Of a stretch of DNA of 7,211 nt, positions 1-6,590 are shown piece by piece; positions within the stretch are counted from its first letter, which is position 1, and every line of letters starts with the position of its first letter. The DNA is from an uncultured Eubacteriales bacterium. GTDB taxonomy: Bacteria; Bacillota; Clostridia; Oscillospirales; Oscillospiraceae. Location: the NCBI GenBank assembly GCA_900544945.1, contig UQXG01000115.1:1-7211 (forward strand), in the 5' to 3' direction. The notes under the pieces are model-generated. The model was not told the origin of the DNA, searched no databases, and saw only the letters and a list, made by a program, of their open reading frames with translations. The position numbers and the translations under genes were made by a program.

Positions 1-16
1 GCCGTCAGGCGATGCC

Positions 17-48
17 TTCCTGATTAAAATTAAGATTTTAATCAGGAA
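17..48. repeat. Perfect 14-bp inverted repeat with 4-nt spacer
   Basis: Arms at 17-30 (TTCCTGATTAAAAT) and 35-48 (ATTTTAATCAGGAA) are exact reverse complements around the spacer TAAG. The arms are AT-rich at the centre with GG/CC at the outer ends. Neither side carries a T-tract, so it is not a typical intrinsic terminator. It lies about 80 bp beyond the terminator of the substrate-binding protein gene. It could be an operator for a neighbouring gene outside the window, a transcript-end hairpin, or a remnant of a small palindromic element. The palindrome is seen directly; its role is unknown. Confidence 0.6.
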
Positions 49-126
49 ATAGTATCAAATCCGCGGATGGAATTTCATCCGTGCTTCCGAATCAAGTAAC
101 CGGTGATGAAATCGTCTGCGGTTACG

Positions 127-156
127 AAAAAGGGCGGCGGCAGAAGCCGCCGCCCT
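127..156 (-). terminator. Rho-independent terminator of the substrate-binding protein gene
   Basis: On the minus strand, a perfect 11-bp GC-rich stem (AGGGCGGCGGC at 131-141 paired with GCCGCCGCCCT at 146-156) with a 4-nt loop is followed directly by a run of T (complement of the A run at 127-131). It starts 14 bases after the stop codon at 171-173. This is a textbook intrinsic terminator, and it makes the gene upstream of it a single-gene transcript on its 3' side. Confidence 0.93.
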
Positions 157-170
157 AAGGGTTCGGTAAA

Positions 171-1328
171 TTACTCGGTCTTGAAGCGATCCGCACCGGT
201 GTCAGCGCCGCCGGCGTTCAGAGCAGCCATGACCTCTTCAATATAGGTGCCGATGTTGTTCTTGGCATCCTCGAAGTCATAGTCCATGACGTTGTCGGGA
301 TCCAGGCCGAACTGCATAGCGACCTCGGGCTGAGTGGCATTGTCGATGACCAGGAACTGGTAAGAACCGTTCTGGGCAGCCAGGTTCACGCACTCAGGAG
401 ACAGAGCGTACTCAATCCACAGCTTGGCGGCATTGGGATGGGCAGCGCCCTTGAAGATGGCAGTGGCGCCGATCTCGAAGGAGGTGCCGCTGGAGGGGAT
501 GACCAGCTTCACGTTCTCGTAGCCGTTGTCCACGATCTGGGTGATGCCGTCATGCAGGAAGCCGATGCCGATGACGCACTCGCCGGTGCCCACGTTCTTG
601 GAGGGGCCGGAGCCGGACTTGGTGTAAACCTCGATGTTCTTATCCAGGTCAACCAGGTACTGGATGCCCTCGTCGTGGCCGTACTTCTGAATCATGGTGT
701 TGATGACCAGCTTAGCGGTGCCGGCGGTGTTGTAGTTGGACAGCCAGATGAGACCCTTGTACTCGGGCTTCAGCAGATCCTGCCAGTCGGCGGGAGCTTC
801 CAGGTTCATACGGGTCAGCTCATCGGTGTTGACCATGAAGCCCAGGATGCCCTTGTAGATGCCGTACCACTTGCCGTCCGGATCCTTGTACATATCGCTG
901 AGCAGGTGGGAAGCGTTCTGAGCGGCGTAGGGCTCCAGCAGGTCTTCCTTAGCCACCACGTTGTAGGGATCGGTGGTGCCGCCAAACCAGACGTCGGCGG
1001 AAGGATTGCCCTTCTCTTCCTCGATCTTGGCCTGAACCTCACCGGTGGACAGACGCTGATAGTTGACCTTGATGCCGTAGAGCTCCTGGAAGTGCTCACA
1101 GGCAGCGGCCAGGTACTCCTCCTCGCAGGAGCCGTAGACGGTCAGCTCGCCCTCGGCCTGAGCCGCGGCGATCAGATCCTTCATGGGATCGGCCTCAGCC
1201 GCCTCGGTAGCAGCCGGAGCATCGGTCTTAGGAGCCTCGGTAGCGGCGGGAGCCTCGGTCTTGCCGCCGCAGGCGGCCAGAGACAGAACCATCACCACTG
1301 CCAGAAGCAGTGCCAAATACTTTTTCAT
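171..1328 (-). CDS. ABC transporter substrate-binding lipoprotein (iron(III)/AfuA-like family)
   Basis: This is probably the surface-anchored ligand-capturing component of an ABC importer. Residues 1-20 form a lipoprotein signal: KK, a hydrophobic core, and the lipobox LAAC with lipidated Cys20. Next comes a low-complexity Ala/Pro/Thr/Glu linker in which APAATEA occurs twice (residues 26-32 and 37-43), then a periplasmic-binding-protein type 2 fold starting near GELTVYGSCEEEY. The ADVWFGG, GFMVNTDEL and SFEIGATAIFKGAAHPNAAKLW segments resemble COG1840 iron(III)/phosphonate-type binding proteins. The length of 385 residues is normal once the linker is counted. I see no adjacent tyrosine pair like the one that binds iron in FbpA, so the ligand is left open. 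The ATG at 1328 is supported by GGAGG at 1338-1342, nine bases upstream. The gene has its own promoter and terminator, with no transporter permease or ATPase nearby. Family confidence is high; ligand unknown. Confidence 0.9.
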   Translation of the reverse strand: MKKYLALLLAVVMVLSLAACGGKTEAPAATEAPKTDAPAATEAAEADPMKDLIAAAQAEGELTVYGSCEEEYLAAACEHFQELYGIKVNYQRLSTGEVQAKIEEEKGNPSADVWFGGTTDPYNVVAKEDLLEPYAAQNASHLLSDMYKDPDGKWYGIYKGILGFMVNTDELTRMNLEAPADWQDLLKPEYKGLIWLSNYNTAGTAKLVINTMIQKYGHDEGIQYLVDLDKNIEVYTKSGSGPSKNVGTGECVIGIGFLHDGITQIVDNGYENVKLVIPSSGTSFEIGATAIFKGAAHPNAAKLWIEYALSPECVNLAAQNGSYQFLVIDNATQPEVAMQFGLDPDNVMDYDFEDAKNNIGTYIEEVMAALNAGGADTGADRFKTE

Positions 1329-1391
1329 ACTAGTTTTCCTCCGTTCCTCAAAATTCCGATGCCGATTCAGGTATCGGATTGAACAGACATT

Positions 1392-1420
1392 ATTATAAAC
1401 ACAAACGGGATAGTTGTCAA
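1392..1420 (-). promoter_or_regulatory. Consensus SigA-type promoter for the substrate-binding protein gene
   Basis: On the minus strand, a perfect -35 TTGACA (1420-1415) and a perfect -10 TATAAT (1397-1392) are separated by 17 bases. Transcription would begin near 1385, giving a leader of about 56 bases before the ATG at 1328. Upstream of the -35, at 1428-1446, lies a run of A then T tracts resembling an UP element. A match this exact predicts strong constitutive expression, as expected for a solute-binding protein made in excess over its transporter. A weak 6-bp stem (1355-1360 with 1373-1378) lies in the leader. Confidence 0.9.
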
Positions 1421-1597
1421 TCCTAAACAGAAAAAGTTTTTTTCTGCTTTGGTATTTGTGAATTATGGACAGCTTTTTCGAATTCCGGCGGAAAATGAAA
1501 CCTTTCCACGGGTTTCTGACGGAAGAATCTTTGGGCTGAGGGAGATTCCCGGCGTGCTGGATTCCGGTTGCCTCCCCTTTTCAGCGAAATTGAAAAG

Positions 1598-2332
1598 TCA
1601 GTGCATTTCCTCAATGTGGTAAATGTAGTCCAGAGAGGACAAGGCCTGGATGATTTCCACATGGGTTTTGTACTTTTTCAGCTCCGGGGAGCAGATGGTC
1701 AGGCAGATGGAGTACACGCTGAGCCCGGAGCCAGCGTAGGCCTGGTTGGCTTCAATGTCGTCGATGCGCAGCCCCAGACGGCGGCTGACCGTGACGAAAT
1801 CCCGGAGATACGCGCTGCTTTTCAGCTCCATGTGAACCTCAAAATGGTTGGAGCGGTTTTTCAGATAGGTTTCAAAGGAGGGAAGCCCGGCCAGAATGCC
1901 CAGCAGGAACAGATACACGATCAGGGTCAGGGCGTACAGCCCCGCACCGGCGGTGAATCCAAGAATGCAGCAGCTCACAAGTCCGGCAGAGGTGGTCAGT
2001 CCCTTGATCTGCCCCCGGGAGGAATAGAGAATGGAATTGGCGCTGACGGAGGTAACGGCCAGCAGGGTGGCGGCGGACAGCACAGGCACTTTGCAGCCCA
2101 GAAGCAAATTCAGATATTGATCCAGCAGCGTGGATACCGTGGCGGAGAAGGCCACAAGTACGAAGGTTCGCAGACCGGCACTGTGCCGCTTGCTGGATCG
2201 CTCGCAGCCGATGGAGGCCGCCAGACATACAATCAGCGTGAGCCGCAGCAGCAGGGAGGCGAGATTGATTTCCTCGCTCCAGACACCCAGCAGATGGGCG
2301 ATGGGATCGCCCATGGACATCCATTGTTTCAT
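1598..2332 (-). CDS. MgtC/SapB family membrane protein
   Basis: The N-terminal two thirds is a small multi-pass membrane domain with hydrophobic segments around residues 26-43, 54-70, 82-100, 114-126 and 130-150. It carries the family signature around residues 42-60: GCER, a basic stretch, then AGLRTFVLV. A second family motif is GLTTSAGLV at 111-119. Residues 160-244 form a soluble C-terminal tail resembling the ACT-like domain found in longer MgtC/SapB proteins. The length of 244 residues is typical. MgtC proteins are linked to magnesium limitation, membrane potential and ATP synthase control in pathogens; in clostridia the role is largely unknown. The ATG at 2332 has GGGGG eight bases upstream and overlaps the TGA of the antiporter gene by four bases (ATGA, 2329-2332), implying translational coupling. 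No convincing terminator follows the stop at 1598. Family call is strong; function in this organism is inference. Confidence 0.88.
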   Translation of the reverse strand: MKQWMSMGDPIAHLLGVWSEEINLASLLLRLTLIVCLAASIGCERSSKRHSAGLRTFVLVAFSATVSTLLDQYLNLLLGCKVPVLSAATLLAVTSVSANSILYSSRGQIKGLTTSAGLVSCCILGFTAGAGLYALTLIVYLFLLGILAGLPSFETYLKNRSNHFEVHMELKSSAYLRDFVTVSRRLGLRIDDIEANQAYAGSGLSVYSICLTICSPELKKYKTHVEIIQALSSLDYIYHIEEMH

Positions 2333-3801
2333 TTTTTATTCCCCCTTGTCATAACCGGATTGGCTCTTCCGGATGCGGTGAAGAACGATTCCATCTGGGC
2401 GGAGTGCTCCGCGGCGGCCTCGGTGAAGGCCTCCTCGTCCTCATAGTAGGGATTGTTGTGCCGGGGAAGCTCCTGCTGGATGGCCTGAATCCGTTCAATC
2501 AGCAGCTCCACCTCGGATTTGGGCGGCTGGCCGGGCTCCGGGGCGGGAATGGGCGCCAGATCCTCCAGCTTTGTGGAGTAGGAGCCGGACAGATACAGCG
2601 ACAGCTTGGCGCAGGCAGGGCCAATCAGCTCATAGAGCACGCTGGAGGCCAGGATGATGGTTTCCAGGGCGTTGCCCATCTCACCGCCCAGAATCCGGGC
2701 ACCGGTGGCGGCCAGACCGATGGCCACACCGGCCTGAGGAATCAGGGCAAGGCCCAGGTAATTGCGAACCTTTCTGTCCTTTTTCGTTGCCAGGCAGCCC
2801 AGGAACGCACCGATATACTTTCCGACAATCCGCACCAGGAAATAGAGAATTCCCACCACCACCAGGGGGGTGCTGCCGATACTGTCGGAGGTATTCACGA
2901 GAGCCCCCAGGTCAAAGTTCACTCCGGAGCGCACGAAGAACAGCAGCAGAATGGGCGGATTGAAATAATTGAGCTGCTGGAAGAGCCGCTTGTCGTCGGT
3001 GAGATTGATGTAGACCGTGCCCATGGACATGCAGCCCAGCAGCGGGGAAACATCCAGCATGGCGCAGATGCCACAGAAGGCGAACAGCAGGGCAATGGAG
3101 ACGATGAGCCGGTTGTCCGTGGAACGCTTGTGGAGCAGCAGCTTCAGGAAAAAGCCGAAGGCTCCGCCCAGCAGGAGCACCAGAATGTTCACGGCAATGG
3201 GCTTCAGAATGGAACCCATCTGAAAGGTGCCGGTGCCGGAGGCCAGGGCAACGGAGATGGCAATGCTGTAGGCCACCAGCCCAACCACGTCGTCCAGGGC
3301 GACTACCTGCAAAAGGGTGTCCACGAAATCCCCCTTTGCGTGGGTCTGCCGGATGGTCATGACGGTGGAAGCGGGTGCGGTGGCGGAGGCCAGGGCGGCC
3401 AGAACGATGGAGAAGCTCAGTTCCAGCCCCAGCACAAAATAGGTGACGATAAATACCAGAATGGAGGCCAGAACCGCCTCAAAAACGGTGATCACCGTCA
3501 CCTTCGCCCCGCTTTTTTTCAGGGTGTCGAGCTTGAAAAACTCGCCGGTGCTGAAGGCGATAAAGGCAAGGGCGATATCGGCGATGAAATCCATGCCGGT
3601 GATGACGTTTTCTGGCATCAGATTCAGGCAGTAGGGGCCAATGAGAATGCCCGCGACGATGTAGGCCGTCACATTGGGCAGCCGCAGACGTTTGGTGACC
3701 CGGGTGGCGGCAAAGCCGCAGATCAGCATCAGGGCGATGGAGATGATGATTACGGAGACGGTATCCGTAATATGCAGCTTTTCGTAAAATGGGGTGAGCA
3801 A
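2329..3801 (-). CDS. Cation:proton antiporter (CPA superfamily, Na+/H+ exchanger-like)
   Basis: This is an integral membrane exchanger of about 490 residues, expected to swap protons for Na+ or K+. Roughly a dozen hydrophobic segments cover residues 10-405. An early helix pair carries LPNVTAYIVAGILIGP (CPA signature). The segment SATAPAS precedes the ion-binding motif ALDDVVGL with Asp170-Asp171. The conserved LGLALIPQAGVAIGLA lies near 349-364. After about residue 405 comes an 84-residue hydrophilic tail, Pro-rich and then Glu-rich with a short predicted helix. There is no RCK/TrkA nucleotide-binding domain such as KefB or KefC carry. I chose the TTG at 3801 because AAGGGAG (3811-3817) sits nine bases upstream and the protein then begins MLTPFYEKL, like relatives. 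The frame stays open to a TTG at 3846, but that codon lies in a hairpin loop only about 16 bases from the predicted transcript start. The gene is first in an operon with mgtC-like DNA at 1598-2332. Confidence 0.9.
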   Translation of the reverse strand: MLTPFYEKLHITDTVSVIIISIALMLICGFAATRVTKRLRLPNVTAYIVAGILIGPYCLNLMPENVITGMDFIADIALAFIAFSTGEFFKLDTLKKSGAKVTVITVFEAVLASILVFIVTYFVLGLELSFSIVLAALASATAPASTVMTIRQTHAKGDFVDTLLQVVALDDVVGLVAYSIAISVALASGTGTFQMGSILKPIAVNILVLLLGGAFGFFLKLLLHKRSTDNRLIVSIALLFAFCGICAMLDVSPLLGCMSMGTVYINLTDDKRLFQQLNYFNPPILLLFFVRSGVNFDLGALVNTSDSIGSTPLVVVGILYFLVRIVGKYIGAFLGCLATKKDRKVRNYLGLALIPQAGVAIGLAATGARILGGEMGNALETIILASSVLYELIGPACAKLSLYLSGSYSTKLEDLAPIPAPEPGQPPKSEVELLIERIQAIQQELPRHNNPYYEDEEAFTEAAAEHSAQMESFFTASGRANPVMTRGNKK

Positions 3802-3834
3802 AGGACAACGCTCCCTTCTGAAGTATGATATTCG

Positions 3835-3853
3835 GAGGGCCTGCAACGCCCTC
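3835..3853 (-). other. GC-rich hairpin in the antiporter mRNA leader
   Basis: A 6-bp stem (GAGGGC at 3835-3840 with GCCCTC at 3848-3853) closes a 7-base loop. On the minus-strand transcript it lies just after the predicted start (near 3862) and upstream of the ribosome binding site at 3811-3817. It may stabilise the 5' end. It also occludes the alternative TTG at 3846, which supports translation starting at 3801. Role inferred. Confidence 0.4.
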
Positions 3854-3868
3854 TCATAGAATCTTTAT

Positions 3869-3897
3869 ATAATACACACAAAGCTCTAAAAAATCAA
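3869..3897 (-). promoter_or_regulatory. Promoter for the antiporter-mgtC-like operon
   Basis: On the minus strand, -35 TTGATT (3897-3892) and -10 TATTAT (3874-3869) are spaced by 17 bases. The predicted transcript start is near 3862, leaving a leader of about 60 bases to the TTG at 3801. The leader is too short for a magnesium riboswitch. An 8-bp AT-rich inverted repeat (3885-3892 with 3905-3912) overlaps the -35 box and could be a regulator site. Confidence 0.75.
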
Positions 3898-3912
3898 CCC
3901 TGAATTTTTAGA
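3885..3912. repeat. AT-rich inverted repeat overlapping the operon -35 box
   Basis: TCTAAAAA at 3885-3892 and TTTTTAGA at 3905-3912 are exact reverse complements, 12 bases apart, which places the arm centres two helical turns apart (20 bp). The repeat straddles the -35 hexamer of the minus-strand promoter. The spacing suits a dimeric regulator, but AT-rich repeats of this length also arise by chance. Confidence 0.3.
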
Positions 3913-3979
3913 ATAAATGATGAAACAAGTCGAAATCAACCTCCTCGAATCCCGATTGGGACGGGGGAAAAGAAACCGG

Positions 3980-4008
3980 TTGGCGAACGGGCATGGGTAT
4001 GCTATAAT
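3980..4008 (+). promoter_or_regulatory. Extended -10 promoter for the GTPase-NYN gene
   Basis: TTGGCG (3980-3985) and a perfect TATAAT (4003-4008) are 17 bases apart. The -10 is preceded by TGC, giving an extended -10 (TGnTATAAT). Transcription would start near 4015, about 24 bases before the ATG at 4039. It is divergent from the antiporter promoter; the two -35 boxes are about 80 bp apart, so one bound regulator could affect both. Confidence 0.8.
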
Positions 4009-4038
4009 AAAGGCAGCAATGATGGAAGGGGGCTTTGT

Positions 4039-6582
4039 ATGCCCGGGGAGACCAAAACCGAAAAACGCCCCCTGAATGTGGGGCTTCTTGCCCATGTGGA
4101 CGCGGGAAAGACCACCCTGTCCGAGGCACTGCTCTTTGAAAGCGGTGCCCGACGGGTATTGGGGCGGGTAGACCACCAGGACGCTTTCCTGGACACCTAC
4201 GCCCTAGAGCGCAGCCGGGGCATTACCATTTTCTCCAAGCAGGCCCGGCTGGAAACGGCAGACCGGAAAATCACCCTGGTGGACACTCCGGGTCATGTGG
4301 ATTTTGCTCCGGAGGCCGAGCGCACCATGCCCATTCTGGACTGCGCCGTGCTGGTCATCAGCGGCACCGACGGAGTCCAGGCTCACACCCTGACATTGTG
4401 GCGGCTGCTGGAACGGTACGGCGTACCCACCTTCCTCTTCCTCAACAAAATGGATTTGCCGGGCAGTGACCGGGAAAAGCTTATGGCTCAGCTTCACCGG
4501 CAGCTGTCCCCTGCTTGCGTGGATTTTGGAGAAGCCCCCGAAAAAATTGCGGAAAACGCCGCCATGTGCGACGAGGCGCTGCTGGAAAGCTATCTGGAAA
4601 CCGGCAGCGTGACGGCGGGGAATCTGCGGGGGCTCATCGCTGGGCGGAAGCTGTTTCCCTGCTGCTTCGGCTCTGCCCTGAAGTTGGAGGGCGTGGATAA
4701 ATTACTGGAAATTCTGGATAGATATGCGCCGGAACGGGAATATCCGGCGGAATTTGCCGCCCGGGTGTACAAAATTTCCCGGGATGCCCAGGGAAACCGA
4801 CTGACCTGGCTGAAGGTCACCGGCGGCAGCCTGAAGCCCAGAACCCAGCTGAGCTACCTCAATGCAAAGGGAGAGCCGGTGCAGGAGAAAATCGTTCAGC
4901 TGCGGCTGTACTCCGGGGAGAAATTCACCGCCCCGGAGGAAATACCTGCGGGCACGCTGGCGGCGGTGACCGGTCTGACCCAGACCTGGGCGGGACAAGC
5001 CCTGGGGGCGGAACCGGCGGGAAAGCCCAACCTGCTGGAGCCGGTGATGACTTACCGGGTGGCTCTGCCTGCCGGTGCCGACCCGGCGGTGGTACTGCCC
5101 AAGCTCCGCCAGCTGGAAGAGGAGGAGCCTCAGCTGCATCTCCTGTGGGAGGGAGACCAGATCCATGTGCAGATCATGGGCAAGGTGCAGCTGGAAATCT
5201 TCCGGGCACTGGTGAAAGAGCGGTTCAGCCTGGATATAACCTTGGAGGATCCGCGGATTTTCTACAAGGAGACCATTTCGGACACCGTGGAGGGCGTGGG
5301 CCATTTTGAGCCTCTGCGCCACTACGCCGAGGTGCATCTGCTGCTGGAGCCCCTTGCCCGGGGTGCCGGGCTGGTTTTCGACACGGTGTGCCCCACGGAC
5401 GTGCTGGACGGCAATTTCCAGAAGCTGATTCTGACCCATCTGGCGGAGAAAACCCACCGGGGCGTCCTCACCGGCGCACCCATTACGGACATGAAAATCA
5501 CCCTTTTGGTGGGGAAAGCCCACCTGAAGCACACCGAGGGCGGCGACTTCCGGCAGGCCACCTATCGGGCGGTGCGCCAGGGGCTTATGCAGGCGAAGTC
5601 CCTTCTGCTGGAACCCTGGTATGATTTTGAACTGACCCTGCCTACGGAGCAGATCGGACGGGGGATTACGGATATCCGAACCATGGGCGGTCAGGTGGAG
5701 CCGCCGGAGACGGTGGAAAATCTCTGCGTCCTTCGGGGTCAGGTTCCGGCGGCGGAAATTCGGGATTATGCCGAGACCGTGGCGGCCTATACCCAGGGGT
5801 TGGGTCGGCTCCAACTGACGCTGCGGGGCTATGAGGCCTGCCACAATGCGGAAGCGGTGATTGCCCAAGCGAATTACAATCCGGAGGCGGATGTGGAAAA
5901 TACTCCGGATTCCGTATTCTGCGCCCACGGGGCAGGCTTCAACGTGCCCTGGAACCAGGTGAAGGAGTACATGCACCTGGAAAGCGGCCTGAAGGAGGAG
6001 AAGCCTCCGGAGCTTCTGACCCGGAATTTGCAGCTGGAGGACAAGGAGCTGGAAGCCATCATGCGCCGGGAGTTTGGCGAAATCCGCCGACCTCAGTACG
6101 GGGTGCGTACCGGCAACCGACCGGCTACCGAGGAGATTACCATCACCCCGCCCCGGGAAAAGTGTCTGATTGTGGACGGGTACAACGTGATTTTCGCCTG
6201 GGAGGAGCTGGCGGCTCAGGCGAAAACCGACCTGGATGCCGCCCGGCGGCAGCTGTGCGATGTGCTCAGCAGCTACGCGGGCTTTACCAAGTGCCGGACG
6301 ATTCTGGTATTCGACGGCTACAAACAGAAGGGAAATCCCGGAGAAAAGAGCCGTTTTCACAACATTCAGGTGGTGTACACCCGGGAGGGGGAGACGGCGG
6401 ACGCATACATTGAGGCCCTGGCCGACCAGATCGGCGGCAACTACGCCGTCCGGGTGGCTTCCTCCGACGGCCTGGTGCAGCTGTCCAGCTTCCGAAGCGG
6501 TGTGCTGCGGATGTCCGCCCGGGAGCTGAAGCTGGAGGTGGAGCAGACCCGGCAGAATATGCAGGAACATTTTCGGAAATAG
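4039..6582 (+). CDS. TetM/EF-G-like translational GTPase fused to a YacP/Rae1-like NYN nuclease domain
   Basis: The 847 residues form two modules. The N-terminal 640 resemble ribosomal protection proteins and EF-G. Motifs are P-loop AHVDAGKTT (18-26), switch I RGITI (60-64), DTPGH (82-86), NKMD (136-139), SAL (212-214), then a beta-barrel domain (235-330), an EF-G III-like segment (KVQLEIFRAL, 382-391), domain IV (about 408-535) and a domain V-like end (GRGITDIRTMGGQV, 540-553). A linker (650-705) leads to an NYN/PIN-like domain at 707-847 with IVDGYN (Asp713), VFDG (Asp759), ETAD (Asp788) and SSD (Asp810), and the family segment RMSAREL. Bacillus Rae1 (YacP) is a free-standing nuclease that cuts mRNA in the ribosomal A site. 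The TetM domain IV tip (SPV) appears replaced by Leu-Lys-His (496-498), so tetracycline resistance is doubtful. The ATG follows GGAAGGGGG by six bases. I infer a ribosome-acting GTPase-nuclease; the two domain calls are firm, the joint function is not. Confidence 0.9.
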   Translation: MPGETKTEKRPLNVGLLAHVDAGKTTLSEALLFESGARRVLGRVDHQDAFLDTYALERSRGITIFSKQARLETADRKITLVDTPGHVDFAPEAERTMPILDCAVLVISGTDGVQAHTLTLWRLLERYGVPTFLFLNKMDLPGSDREKLMAQLHRQLSPACVDFGEAPEKIAENAAMCDEALLESYLETGSVTAGNLRGLIAGRKLFPCCFGSALKLEGVDKLLEILDRYAPEREYPAEFAARVYKISRDAQGNRLTWLKVTGGSLKPRTQLSYLNAKGEPVQEKIVQLRLYSGEKFTAPEEIPAGTLAAVTGLTQTWAGQALGAEPAGKPNLLEPVMTYRVALPAGADPAVVLPKLRQLEEEEPQLHLLWEGDQIHVQIMGKVQLEIFRALVKERFSLDITLEDPRIFYKETISDTVEGVGHFEPLRHYAEVHLLLEPLARGAGLVFDTVCPTDVLDGNFQKLILTHLAEKTHRGVLTGAPITDMKITLLVGKAHLKHTEGGDFRQATYRAVRQGLMQAKSLLLEPWYDFELTLPTEQIGRGITDIRTMGGQVEPPETVENLCVLRGQVPAAEIRDYAETVAAYTQGLGRLQLTLRGYEACHNAEAVIAQANYNPEADVENTPDSVFCAHGAGFNVPWNQVKEYMHLESGLKEEKPPELLTRNLQLEDKELEAIMRREFGEIRRPQYGVRTGNRPATEEITITPPREKCLIVDGYNVIFAWEELAAQAKTDLDAARRQLCDVLSSYAGFTKCRTILVFDGYKQKGNPGEKSRFHNIQVVYTREGETADAYIEALADQIGGNYAVRVASSDGLVQLSSFRSGVLRMSARELKLEVEQTRQNMQEHFRK

Positions 6583-6590
6583 GTGGTAAA

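Noticed and set aside
64..125. Small stems CGGATG/CATCCG (64-69, 76-81) and GTAACCG/CGGTTAC (96-102, 119-125)
   Set aside because: Six and seven base pairs with long or weak loops; no link to a known RNA or attachment-site pattern.
438..1382. Long open frame antisense to the substrate-binding protein gene
   Set aside because: Val/Leu/Gly-rich product without motifs; the minus-strand gene has signal peptide, promoter, ribosome binding site and terminator.
1428..1446. CAGAAAAA / TTTTTCTG hairpin
   Set aside because: Almost entirely A-T paired; better read as AT-rich UP-element-like DNA upstream of the -35 at 1415-1420.
1497..1516. Possible terminator for the antiporter-MgtC operon (GAAACC / GGTTTC stem, 8-base loop)
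   Set aside because: Only 6 bp, and followed by ATTTTCC rather than a clear T run; too weak to call.
1423..1662. Possible small minus-strand gene after the MgtC-like gene
   Set aside because: It begins inside the MgtC-like gene in another frame, has no ribosome binding site that decides a start, and crosses the strong promoter region of the next gene.
2404..3828. Long open frame antisense to the antiporter gene
   Set aside because: Low-complexity Gly/Gln/His/Asp product typical of a reverse-complement frame of a membrane protein; no ribosome binding site or family match.
4030..4044. GGGC/GCCC hairpin over the ribosome binding site and start of the GTPase-NYN gene
   Set aside because: Only 4 bp; too short to claim translational control.
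4039..6582. Naming the fusion gene as a tetracycline resistance gene
   Set aside because: Similarity to TetM is family-level; the domain IV tip differs and a nuclease domain is attached.
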